DNA from: Aliivibrio sp. S4MY1
GTDB taxonomy: Bacteria; Pseudomonadota; Gammaproteobacteria; Enterobacterales; Vibrionaceae
DNA length: 64,000 bases
Assembly: GCF_028765545.1 (NCBI RefSeq)
Contig: NZ_JARACP010000002.1
Coordinates: forward strand, 306,429-370,428
Direction of reading: 5' to 3'
How positions within the stretch are numbered: position 1 is the stretch's first letter; each line of letters begins with the position of its first letter. Shown here in pieces: positions 7,612 to 15,736 of this stretch. Position numbers and translations under genes: made by a program. Under the pieces are notes generated by a model. The model saw only the letters and a list, made by a program, of their open reading frames with translations, had not been told where the DNA came from and did not search any database.

Positions 7612-9722
7612 TATAGTGCTCCTATTAAGGCGATGGTTGCGACAACTTGGAAAACATCTTTCATTACAACACGTACTTGCTCCATTGTGCTTTCGTCTTT
7701 GTTGGGAATATAGACGGTATCCCCCGCTCTGAGTACGGGAATGCTTCTAAAGTCGGCTGTACGGCTAAATTTAACAAGATCAAAGGTTCTTGCTTGCCCT
7801 TCATCTAAAGCGTGATTTACAACACTGATCTTTTCAAGGTAAGCCACATCACTAGGACCTCCAGCTTCCGCTAATAGATCAAGTAATGTCATTGAATCAT
7901 TAAAACGGTAACGGCCGGGTTTATTAATAGCACCCAGTACTCGGATGGTGCTCTCTTTGCTTTCATCAACCCAAATACGGTTTTTTTCTGGGATGTAAAT
8001 GGTATCGCCTGTTTTAACTTTTGGTAGTAGAGACTCATCACCGGTTTCAAAATATAAAGCTAGGTTTAATTTACTTACTCGTGCGTAGCTCTTATCTCTG
8101 TGGGTAATACGAATATTATGAATATCGGCATCCATTGTTGGTCCATCTGCTGCTGATAAAATATCTAAAAAGTGCATGTCGTTGGTAAAGCGGTAACGAC
8201 CTGCGGCATTGACCTGACCAAAAACATAAATTGAGCTATCAGAGCTTTGACGTACCCATTGTGATTTATTGTCTGATGGATCTTGTGGTAAATCGTGAAC
8301 TCGAATGGTCGCTCCGGCACGAATAGTGGGTAGGGTCGAATCCGGTTTTCCTTTTGAAATAAATGAGTCTAGATTAAAAGTGTAGACTTGGTTTGTTCCA
8401 CTTGCATCAGGGGTCACAATTTCAATTCGAGTGGTATCGCCACGTAAAGTAGGACCGCCTACATGTGCCAGTAAATCTAAAAATGACATTTCATCTGACC
8501 ATTCAATACGGCCAGGGTGTTGTACTTCACCTAGCACTCGTACAGCACGGCTTGGTGCAATTTTTAACCATGATTTTTCGTTCATGTCGGTTTTTTCAGG
8601 AACAAAGATAGCGTCTCCTGCTGCAATCGCTGGGGGGCGCATATAATTCGTTCCTTCGGTATATCCAGATAAATCAAAATTAATCACAGCTCCGTTGGCT
8701 TTAATTACACGGATCTGGCGAGATTCAGCGAAACGTGTTGGACCACCAGCATTGGCTAAAATGTCCATAAAAGTTGCGCCTTTTTTACCTTCAAAAGCGC
8801 CGGGTTTTGCTACTTCACCCATGACATACACCATGTTTGAACCCGATTTAATTTCTTCTTCTTGTTTTGGTACAAAGATAGTGGAGCCAACTTCGAGTGG
8901 GGGTAATAAACTAGAGTCCCCTGTATCTAAATAGCGTTTAAGGTTAAATAAAGCGGGTTGGTTTTTAGATATCACTCGAATTTGCTCTACACCGGCATAA
9001 CGAGTAACGCCACCTGCTCTCATAAGAACATCAACCAGATTGGTCCCTGATTTATATGAGAATGTCCCCGGTGAATTCACCTCACCAAATACTTTGATGG
9101 CTTTTTTTCCATCCGCAGCATCACCGGCTTGAGAGAGTTTTGCAGGATCAAACTCTTGTTCAATATTACCTACCATAGGGGATGCGGGGATAAATAGGGT
9201 ATCCAATGATTGAAGCGTAGGCAGAAGAGATTGGTTACCCGAATCTAAAAAGGCTTTGTAGTTAAAGGTAGTGACTTTATCTGCTCGGCGAAGTTGTAAA
9301 CGGTTTAATTGAGCACCAGATCGTAGACCGCCGGCAGCATAAAGAGCGAGTTGAACAGAGTCACCATCCACTAAGGTGTACTCCCCCGGCTGTTTTACGT
9401 ACCCTTGAATATTGATTATTAGCTGACGTTTACTAACAAAGACCTGAAGATTAGTGAGATCTTGTAATATGGTTTTAAGACTTAATGTGATGCTAGATAC
9501 CATTTGGGCTTCTGTTTTTCCTGCTACAAAAATAGGACCGACTTCTGGTAAAATAACGCGTCCCTGCTTATCGACTTGAAACTCTTTATTTAGAGAGTCC
9601 TCACCTGGTAGCATTATTGAGATGACATCACCCACCCTGACATTATTGTTAGCCTCATTGGCAACCGTTAGGAAAGAGGTACTTAATGTTAAAATGAATA
9701 AAATTATTTGAAAAATACGCAT
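7611..9722 (-). CDS. sypC: SypC, outer-membrane polysaccharide export protein with six SLBB repeats
   Basis: This 703-residue protein is a Wza/Poly_export family exporter. A signal peptide (about 1-21, ending TVANEA) is followed by a Poly_export domain (VRVGDVISIMLPGED) and six SLBB-type repeats recognisable by G-x-V-x-x-P/A-G followed by AGG (for example GEVNSPG, GEVAKPG, GEVQHPG). A hydrophobic C-terminal helix (QVVATIALIGAL) may form the outer-membrane pore. No lipobox cysteine is seen. I start at 9722 because GGAGG lies 7-8 bases upstream; an in-frame ATG at 9737 overlaps sypB and is part of that ribosome site. The repeat number is larger than in Wza. Confidence 0.93.
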   Translation of the reverse strand: MRIFQIILFILTLSTSFLTVANEANNNVRVGDVISIMLPGEDSLNKEFQVDKQGRVILPEVGPIFVAGKTEAQMVSSITLSLKTILQDLTNLQVFVSKRQLIINIQGYVKQPGEYTLVDGDSVQLALYAAGGLRSGAQLNRLQLRRADKVTTFNYKAFLDSGNQSLLPTLQSLDTLFIPASPMVGNIEQEFDPAKLSQAGDAADGKKAIKVFGEVNSPGTFSYKSGTNLVDVLMRAGGVTRYAGVEQIRVISKNQPALFNLKRYLDTGDSSLLPPLEVGSTIFVPKQEEEIKSGSNMVYVMGEVAKPGAFEGKKGATFMDILANAGGPTRFAESRQIRVIKANGAVINFDLSGYTEGTNYMRPPAIAAGDAIFVPEKTDMNEKSWLKIAPSRAVRVLGEVQHPGRIEWSDEMSFLDLLAHVGGPTLRGDTTRIEIVTPDASGTNQVYTFNLDSFISKGKPDSTLPTIRAGATIRVHDLPQDPSDNKSQWVRQSSDSSIYVFGQVNAAGRYRFTNDMHFLDILSAADGPTMDADIHNIRITHRDKSYARVSKLNLALYFETGDESLLPKVKTGDTIYIPEKNRIWVDESKESTIRVLGAINKPGRYRFNDSMTLLDLLAEAGGPSDVAYLEKISVVNHALDEGQARTFDLVKFSRTADFRSIPVLRAGDTVYIPNKDESTMEQVRVVMKDVFQVVATIALIGAL

Positions 9723-9723
9723 T

Positions 9724-10557
9724 TTAATTCCCTCCATTAGAGTGGTTGCTTTCTAACATTAATGGTTGATCTAATTGCAGTAATTCAATGGTAACTCGGC
9801 GGTTGGTGAGTCTAACGTGAGGTTCTGTGCCTGCTAGGTATGGATCATTTGAGCCAACAGAATCGACATGTATGCGATCAGAAGATAACCCAAAAATACT
9901 TAAGTAGCGTTTTACCTGTTTGGCTCTATTAAGAGCAAGATCTTGATTAGAGTTTTCTTTACCAATAGCGTCCGCATGGCCAGTGACTAATAATTTGAAG
10001 TCTTGATGCTTATTAAGAAGTTGTGAGGCCTCTGATAAATTTACTACGTATTTAGGGTTTAATTCAGCGGAGTTAAATGCGAACTGGTTGTCTCTATTTA
10101 GTAAGTCATAAATAGTTTGTGCTAACGCAATATCTGAATTCCCATTGTTGGAATCTGAGGGTGGTGTGCACGTTTCTTGGCGTTTTACGTAATCTAACTG
10201 TCGTTCTAAACGCTTTAATAGGTTACGTTGAATGACTAAATCATTCGCGGCATCCAGTTGTAAACCTCCTTCTAGCTCTCGAGCGATTCGTGCCTCATTT
10301 TGCTTGGCTTGATGCACGGTTGCAGGAAAACACCATTCCGCTTTTTCTAGAATTAAAATATCCAAGTGACGAGCGGCTAATTCCCAATCAAAACGTAAAC
10401 CGTGCTCTGGGCCTAAAGGCTGATCTGGCATTACGGGAGAAAATGCTGCTTGTGGGTAGTTTTCTGCTTCGCCACCTTTTCCAGGTTCTGCAAATGAAGT
10501 ACAACCAGACAGTGCAAGTAGTCCTAAGCTAAGGCCGAATAAGTGTCGTTTATTCAT
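9724..10557 (-). CDS. sypB: SypB, OmpA-family outer-membrane lipoprotein
   Basis: This 277-residue lipoprotein has a signal peptide and lipobox (LLALSGC, Cys about 18) and a C-terminal OmpA/peptidoglycan-binding domain (about 155-265) with VTGHADAIG and NRRVTIEL. It probably anchors the export apparatus to the cell wall. I choose the ATG at 10557, preceded by GGGAG at proper spacing and giving a clean lipoprotein signal, over the in-frame ATG at 10584. The stop lies 1 base before the sypC start. Signals for inner-membrane retention are not evident (Thr-Ser follows the cysteine). Confidence 0.92.
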   Translation of the reverse strand: MNKRHLFGLSLGLLALSGCTSFAEPGKGGEAENYPQAAFSPVMPDQPLGPEHGLRFDWELAARHLDILILEKAEWCFPATVHQAKQNEARIARELEGGLQLDAANDLVIQRNLLKRLERQLDYVKRQETCTPPSDSNNGNSDIALAQTIYDLLNRDNQFAFNSAELNPKYVVNLSEASQLLNKHQDFKLLVTGHADAIGKENSNQDLALNRAKQVKRYLSIFGLSSDRIHVDSVGSNDPYLAGTEPHVRLTNRRVTIELLQLDQPLMLESNHSNGGN

Positions 10558-10593
10558 GATGATGCTCCCTGTCCAATCGTTCATTTTTAGTAA

Positions 10594-10911
10594 TTAATGA
10601 GTTGTGTTGTTTACTGGAATGGCATTTTCAATACGCAATAGCTTTAGTAATTCTAAAGGTTGTCCGTGCGCATTTTGAATTTGCATCGTGCGTTCTTTTT
10701 CAATAAGGCGTTTATAGAGATAAACAATTGCTCCAATGCCTGATGAATCAAGAAAGGCGACTTGAGCAAGATCGATTTGAACTTGGTGGTGCTCTTGTTG
10801 AAGCACTTCGTCAATCGTAGGTTGGATATCTCGGCAGCCAATCGCATCCATATCACCTTGAATAGCTAAAACAAGCGTTTCTGTATTTGATTCAAATTGA
10901 TGTAGTTCCAT
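10594..10911 (-). CDS. sypA: SypA, STAS-domain biofilm regulator
   Basis: SypA is a 105-residue single STAS domain of the anti-sigma-antagonist type. The phosphorylatable serine lies in AFLDSSGIGA, where Ser56 is the first serine; this agrees with the residue known to be targeted by SypE. Unphosphorylated SypA is required for syp-dependent biofilm at a step after transcription. AGGAG stands 7 bases before the ATG. It is the first gene of the long syp operon, with a sigma-54 promoter about 50 bases upstream. Confidence 0.96.
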   Translation of the reverse strand: MELHQFESNTETLVLAIQGDMDAIGCRDIQPTIDEVLQQEHHQVQIDLAQVAFLDSSGIGAIVYLYKRLIEKERTMQIQNAHGQPLELLKLLRIENAIPVNNTTH

Positions 10912-10958
10912 AATAAGCTCCTAAGGAAATGTCCTTCTGTGTTTGTATTATGAATAGA

Positions 10959-10973
10959 GCAGTAACTATGCCA
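10959..10973 (-). promoter_or_regulatory. sigma-54 promoter of sypA
   Basis: The minus strand reads TGGCATAGTTACTGC: the invariant GG and GC with N10 between them, close to TGGCAC-N5-TTGC. It would start the sypA operon near 10948, giving a leader of about 35 bases. SypG-like enhancer sites lie 70 to 100 bases upstream. Confidence 0.85.
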
Positions 10974-11042
10974 GTTTTTTTTATTAATATATTCATGTGC
11001 TTATGGTTTTTTTATATTTTTAAATTTCAATAGTAAAGTAGA

Positions 11043-11076
11043 TTCTCAAATTGCAATGCAGTTTGCATAATGAGAA
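11043..11076. promoter_or_regulatory. Paired, facing SypG enhancer elements (SE-type)
   Basis: A 34-base imperfect inverted repeat. Each arm reads TTCTCA-N3-TGCA from its own end (TTCTCAAATTGCA on plus from 11043, TTCTCATTATGCA on minus from 11076). Both arms fit the SypG recognition pattern as I remember it (TTCTCANNNTGC followed by AT-rich bases). The element lies between the leftward sypA promoter and a rightward -24/-12 element, so bound SypG could loop to either. Confidence 0.75.
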
Positions 11077-11269
11077 GTTACTAATGAATAAAGAACAGTA
11101 AGGAAATAAAATAATATGGAATAAATAGAAGGATAAATAAAAAATTCAGAAGGAAGAACTTTCCTTAAATAAAGGCATTTAATATATATATTGATATTCA
11201 AAATGAATTTCATTTTGATAATTAAATAAGCTATAAATATAAATTCATTAAAAATCAATAACTTAAAGT

Positions 11270-11284
11270 TGGCGCATCTTTTGC
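11270..11284 (+). promoter_or_regulatory. Candidate sigma-54 promoter of the LruC-domain gene
   Basis: The plus strand reads TGGCGCATCTTTTGC, matching TGGCAC-N5-TTGC at all but one base and keeping the GG/GC spacing. It would start transcription near 11296, 30 bases before the ATG at 11326. It points away from sypA and shares the enhancer region at 11043-11076, although the distance of about 200 bases is longer. Confidence 0.7.
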
Positions 11285-11325
11285 TTGGTTAGCAGGTAGA
11301 GAAAAAATAACAAAAGGAAGATGCT

Positions 11326-13437
11326 ATGTCTCAATTTATAAGAATACTATTTTTAGTCTCTTTATTTTTCAGCTCTAAGTTGTTGGCTGATCCATTTGAT
11401 ACTTGTCCAAGTAAGGCTTATTTATTTCAAGGTAACCCAGTAGGCGTTTATGGTGTGAATTTAGTGACTGGTTCATACAGTGTTTTGCAAAGTGACACTG
11501 GTTTGAATGCCAATATTAATGGGGTTGGCTTTGACGAAGAAGATCGTTATATATACGGATTTGATACCACTAACTATAATGTTGTTCGATTGGGGGAAAA
11601 CTTTCAAGCAACCACATTGTCTGTAAGTGGCCTTCCTGCAAGCACCACATTTTATATTGGTGATGTTTATGAACATTACTATTATATCTATAGGAAAGGC
11701 ACTGGCTTTTATAAAATAGACTTATCGCCATTAGATTCAAATGTATCAGCTGCATTAACGGCAGAGCTTATTACTTCAACCACCAGTGTTAGTTTAACTG
11801 ACTTTGCTTTCCACCCTGATAATGATCACCTTTATGGGGTAGATAATGGGTCTGGCTGGTTATATGAGTTTGATATCAATACGGGGGTTTCTACTTATAT
11901 TGGTGACACTGGAGAACTGGGCACTTTTGGTGCGATGTATTTTGATGTTGATGGGTATTTGTATTTATCTCGTAACCAGGATGGTCAGGTTTATCGAGTT
12001 GATTTATCAACCCAAGCGATCATTGACTCTGGTGTGGTTCCTGCTGTGAAGTTTGCTGATGGTCCATTTTCAAGTCAAAACGATGGTGCTCGTTGTGCTA
12101 ATGCTCCCTTAATTGATACCGATGAGCCAGCAACGATTGATTTTGGTGATGCACCGGATAGTTATGGAACGACTCTAAATTCTAATGGGGCTCGTCATGA
12201 AATGGATGAGGTGACTTGGTTAGGTAGTAGTGTGGATGGTGATTACTATGCAGCACAATCTCCTGATTCTGATGATTCAATAACCAGTGATGATGAGGAT
12301 GGCGTAGGCTTTGTTACAGCACTAGAGCCGGGCTTAGATTCGGTGATCGCAATTACTGCATCGACTTCGGGATATTTGTCAGCGTGGTTTGATTGGAATG
12401 ATGATGGTGATTTTGCTGATGAGGGCGAACAAGTTATCACAGATAGAGCATTAGTGGCTGGGATTAACTCGGTAATAATTACAGTACCATTCGGTGCAAC
12501 CGTAGGTGATACTTGGTCTCGATTCCGTTTTAGTCAACAAACGGGGTTAGCTTATTATGGTGGTTCAACCTCGGGTGAGGTGGAAGATCATGTGGCAACG
12601 ATTGTGGCTGCAAATACGAGTCAACGTCATTTCCCATCAGTTAGTGGTTACGTAACCCTTGCTTATGAAGATAATTGGCCAGAAACCGCAGACTACGATA
12701 TGAATGACTTGGTATTGAGATATCGAATTACAGAAGTACTAAAAGATGGTTTAGTCGCTAAAGTGACTATTTCAGGCCAATTAGTAGCCGTAGGTGCAAG
12801 TTATCATAGTGGTTTTGCCGTTCGTTTATCTGGAATTAATGACGAGTTAATTGATTCTACGAAAACACAGCTTTACCACAATGCAGCATTACAAGGGAGT
12901 GCTCCTCAAGAATCAGATATGAGTGAGGCCAGTTTCATCCTTATTAATGATGCCATCGATGTTTCTAGCTATGAGTGTTCTTACTTTAGAACTCAGAATG
13001 ATTGTCGTGAAAATGTAGGATTAGAGTTTGAGCTTAACTTTAGCTTTACAGCTCCTATAGCAACAGCAAGTATGCCTGCAATGCCTTATGACCCATTCTT
13101 GTTTGCTACTCCTGGCTATTATCATGGACCAAGCTTTGCTCAAGCACCAGGGCGAAGCTATGAGGTGCATTTAGCTGATCAAGCACCAACAGAATCCTTT
13201 GATACTAACTTCTTTACTTTAGCTCAAGATACAAGTGATCCAAGCAGCGATCGTTATTTTAAAACGATAAATAATATGCCATGGGCGTTATTGATTTACG
13301 ATGAATGGCAATGGCCAAGAGAGCGTGTTGATTTAACGACGGCTTACCCTGACTTTGCTGATTACACGACTTCTGGCGGTTTCAGTAATACAGATTGGTA
13401 CGATAATAGCAATGCTGTTGATAATAAATATTACTAA
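11326..13437 (+). CDS. Secreted LruC-domain protein with DUF6923-like and GEVED domains
   Basis: This 703-residue exported protein has a signal peptide (about 1-21, ending KLLADP). The first 250 residues look like a DUF6923-type beta-propeller (repeats such as VYGVNLVTG and LYGVDNG). At about 270-425 there is a GEVED domain, with WFDWNDDGDFADEGEQ reading like an acidic metal-binding loop and ending GSTSGEVEDH. The C-terminal part (about 440-700) is an LruC/DUF4842 domain (NWPETADYDMNDLVL). It is likely a cell-surface or released adhesion or matrix protein. The ribosome site is AAAGGAAGA. It forms an operon with the lipoprotein at 13453 (15-base gap). Its position beside sypA, with a sigma-54-like promoter, suggests a link to biofilm. 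Confidence 0.82.
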   Translation: MSQFIRILFLVSLFFSSKLLADPFDTCPSKAYLFQGNPVGVYGVNLVTGSYSVLQSDTGLNANINGVGFDEEDRYIYGFDTTNYNVVRLGENFQATTLSVSGLPASTTFYIGDVYEHYYYIYRKGTGFYKIDLSPLDSNVSAALTAELITSTTSVSLTDFAFHPDNDHLYGVDNGSGWLYEFDINTGVSTYIGDTGELGTFGAMYFDVDGYLYLSRNQDGQVYRVDLSTQAIIDSGVVPAVKFADGPFSSQNDGARCANAPLIDTDEPATIDFGDAPDSYGTTLNSNGARHEMDEVTWLGSSVDGDYYAAQSPDSDDSITSDDEDGVGFVTALEPGLDSVIAITASTSGYLSAWFDWNDDGDFADEGEQVITDRALVAGINSVIITVPFGATVGDTWSRFRFSQQTGLAYYGGSTSGEVEDHVATIVAANTSQRHFPSVSGYVTLAYEDNWPETADYDMNDLVLRYRITEVLKDGLVAKVTISGQLVAVGASYHSGFAVRLSGINDELIDSTKTQLYHNAALQGSAPQESDMSEASFILINDAIDVSSYECSYFRTQNDCRENVGLEFELNFSFTAPIATASMPAMPYDPFLFATPGYYHGPSFAQAPGRSYEVHLADQAPTESFDTNFFTLAQDTSDPSSDRYFKTINNMPWALLIYDEWQWPRERVDLTTAYPDFADYTTSGGFSNTDWYDNSNAVDNKYY

Positions 13438-13452
13438 GAAGAGGACGTCACA

Positions 13453-13908
13453 ATGAAAAATAAAATACTAGTAGTAATAGCGTCACTGTTCTTAATGGCA
13501 TGTAGTGACAGTAGTGGCTCTGGCAGTTCCGGTGGTACAGGAGGTGGAGCATCACCAGCGGCTGTACCACAACCTGAACCAGTTAAAACACAGGATTTGG
13601 TTGCTCCTGAGGGGTTTACATTTAATCCTGTTACCACTCATACACTTGAGATTAATCTAAGCGGTTCTTTACCTGAAAGGAGCCATTTATCGGTTTATTC
13701 TATTTATATAGAAGGGGCTAATGAACAATATATTGTTGATTATGACAGTAAAATTATCGATTCTGCAGTGAGCAATGGAATATTAACTATTGAATTCTTA
13801 CTGGCAGAAAAGCAATCAACTATTGTTGCAGAAATATGGTCATACGATGGAAGTCTACCCTTACAGAAAGAGTTTACTATTGATAATAACCTACTGGTAT
13901 GGAATTGA
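13453..13908 (+). CDS. Small lipoprotein of unknown function
   Basis: This 151-residue protein starts MKNKILVVIASLFLMAC, a clear lipoprotein signal with Cys about 17. A Ser/Gly-rich flexible linker follows (SGSGSSGGTGGG), then a folded region of about 110 residues rich in beta-strand patterns. No family was recognised. GAGG precedes the ATG and the gene lies 15 bases after the LruC-domain gene, so the two are almost certainly co-transcribed. It may anchor or chaperone that secreted partner, which is inference from position only. Confidence 0.72.
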   Translation: MKNKILVVIASLFLMACSDSSGSGSSGGTGGGASPAAVPQPEPVKTQDLVAPEGFTFNPVTTHTLEINLSGSLPERSHLSVYSIYIEGANEQYIVDYDSKIIDSAVSNGILTIEFLLAEKQSTIVAEIWSYDGSLPLQKEFTIDNNLLVWN

Positions 13909-13916
13909 GTATAAAT

Positions 13917-13953
13917 AAGCCCCCCGCTTTTTTATGTTGAAAACGGGGGGCTT
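13917..13953. terminator. Strong hairpin between convergent genes
   Basis: A perfect 10-bp stem (AAGCCCCCCG / CGGGGGGCTT) encloses a 17-base loop with a T-run. It lies 9 bases after the lipoprotein stop and before the end of the minus-strand receiver-TPR gene. Only weak T-tracts follow on either side, so the termination role is likely but not certain. Confidence 0.6.
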
Positions 13954-13982
13954 GATAGGGATTTTTAGTTGATGAGGGGGTA

Positions 13983-15725
13983 CTAAAGTAACAACTTTGT
14001 AGCGGACTTATGCGGGAAATTTAGTATTTCTTTATCTTTTTTCATGTATGAATTGGGAAGTTTTGAGCTTCCTTTTTCTTTGATATACCCTTCATGAGCA
14101 TGTAAGGCTTTAAATATAGCTTCTCTTCGAATCATCAATTTATCTGATAATGGCATGTTTTGAATAGCGGCAACCATCGAACTGATTGTTGCGGGATTAT
14201 CTATACTTAGAGAGATATAACACTCGAGTAAACTGATACATAATTCCGATGAGTATGGATATTGAGTTAAGGCATTTTGATACTGATGTTGCTTTAGTTC
14301 TAGATCATCAGTGGTTAAATTTGCAGTTTTTATTTTATTACTTTCGTTTAGCGTACTAGAGAGCATTTTTAATGATTCATTTAACTCTTGATCGTGCTTT
14401 AATATATGTAAGGCATCGAGACAATAATCATTAAATTGATGCTTTGTTTTTATCACAGCATTTACCCTTTCAAGTAGCCAAAGCTCCCCATAAAATGAAA
14501 GAAGGTATAATAATTCAACTAGAATTACTGAGTTTAGCTGATGTAAATCATCAAAAAAGGGTTTGCTCGCTTTCAACATGATTCGTTTAGCTGTAATGAG
14601 ATCTCCTTTTTTAATCATTCGTTTACATTCACTGAAACTAAAAAGAATGGTTAATTGTTTCTTTTGTATTGCGGTTAAGCGGTATTCTGAGCGCCTAACG
14701 AAGTTTTTCTGTTCAAGAATAAATTGCTTTTTATCACGTACAGATTCGCAGTTTTGAATGTATTCACCATAGTAATTAAATGCCTTTGCAACATAAGTAC
14801 ACCAATCTTGATCTGCAATAGGCAAATGATTTGCAAGTAAATGAGAGGCTTTAAGGAAGTAATGTTTATTATTACAAACAAGAGCCAGCTTCAGTGTATG
14901 TAATGCTCTTAATGGAACGCTAGGAGTAAGACCTAATGCATTGTATGCTGATGTTAAAGCTTCTTCATAGTGTGATTGTTGTAAATGAAGTTGACTTAAA
15001 AAATCAAAGGCAGGAGCGAATAAAGGGTGCTGTTGGCATAAGGTTTCAGCTTGTTTAATTAATAACTGTGGAGTATTACGATAAAGTGTATTTTCAAGAT
15101 GTAATCGAGTATGTATATAGTTTCTTCTATTTGAAAATTCAGGTTGTTTACATAGCGCGATAAGTTCCTCTCCTTCATTTGATGAAAAAAGTTTAAATAG
15201 AAGCTGATCTAATTCATTGATGTTTTTATTTTTAGCAACAGAAATAGCATACTCTTTGAGTTTTTCGTGATCGCCTTTTTTCTCAATGGTATATAGTTTT
15301 TTAAATAAATGAAATTCTTGATAAGCATTTTTCATCTTATGACTAAGAATAGACTTGCTTATTGGTTTACAAAGATAATCACCATTACCTTTTGAAAGAG
15401 TACTAAGAACGGTTTGTGTTGTGTTATCTCCTGAAACCGTAATAACTCGTGTATAAGGCTCAATAAATCCTTTCATTTTTAATAAGTCATAAAGTTCCGA
15501 ACCATTTAAAACTTGCTCTAAATGGTAATCAATAAATAATAAAGAGTAACGTTTCTTTGAGCAAGATTTAATCGCTTGTTGGTATGTTTTGACATGATCG
15601 ATAGAGTTAAAACCTAAAAGTGCAAGTAACTTAGAAAGGTATAGAGAAGAGACTAAGCAATCATCAACTATTAAGATAGAAAATTGTTTTACATTATGTT
15701 TATTTTGGTTTTTTAATGCATTCAT
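13983..15725 (-). CDS. Receiver-TPR response regulator (VieB-like layout)
   Basis: This 580-residue cytoplasmic protein has an N-terminal receiver (about 14-135) with the acidic pair IVDDC, the acceptor in LLFIDYHLE and the lysine in LCKPIS. About 400 residues of helical TPR-like repeats follow (for example HPLFAPAFDFLSQLHLQ). There is no DNA-binding or enzyme output domain, so signalling would go through protein contacts. The arrangement resembles V. cholerae VieB, which modulates a partner kinase. It starts 11 bases after the stop of the hybrid kinase gene and shares its operon. The natural phosphodonor is probably that kinase, perhaps through the separate Hpt protein at 21522-21848. Confidence 0.82.
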   Translation of the reverse strand: MNALKNQNKHNVKQFSILIVDDCLVSSLYLSKLLALLGFNSIDHVKTYQQAIKSCSKKRYSLLFIDYHLEQVLNGSELYDLLKMKGFIEPYTRVITVSGDNTTQTVLSTLSKGNGDYLCKPISKSILSHKMKNAYQEFHLFKKLYTIEKKGDHEKLKEYAISVAKNKNINELDQLLFKLFSSNEGEELIALCKQPEFSNRRNYIHTRLHLENTLYRNTPQLLIKQAETLCQQHPLFAPAFDFLSQLHLQQSHYEEALTSAYNALGLTPSVPLRALHTLKLALVCNNKHYFLKASHLLANHLPIADQDWCTYVAKAFNYYGEYIQNCESVRDKKQFILEQKNFVRRSEYRLTAIQKKQLTILFSFSECKRMIKKGDLITAKRIMLKASKPFFDDLHQLNSVILVELLYLLSFYGELWLLERVNAVIKTKHQFNDYCLDALHILKHDQELNESLKMLSSTLNESNKIKTANLTTDDLELKQHQYQNALTQYPYSSELCISLLECYISLSIDNPATISSMVAAIQNMPLSDKLMIRREAIFKALHAHEGYIKEKGSSKLPNSYMKKDKEILNFPHKSATKLLL

Positions 15726-15736
15726 AGTGACTATAC

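Larger units (their letters stand above)
10912..11325. other. Intergenic region sypA / LruC gene
   Basis: This 414-base divergent control region is very AT-rich. From left to right it holds the sypA leader, the leftward -24/-12 element, the facing enhancer pair, a long AT-rich spacer with no recognisable site, and the rightward -24/-12 element with its AAAGGAAGA ribosome site. No convincing small gene is seen in it. Confidence 0.7.

Noticed and set aside
11046..11258. 70-residue minus-strand ORF in the sypA upstream region
   Set aside because: It covers the enhancer pair, is mostly Ile/Tyr/Phe from AT-rich DNA and has no ribosome site.
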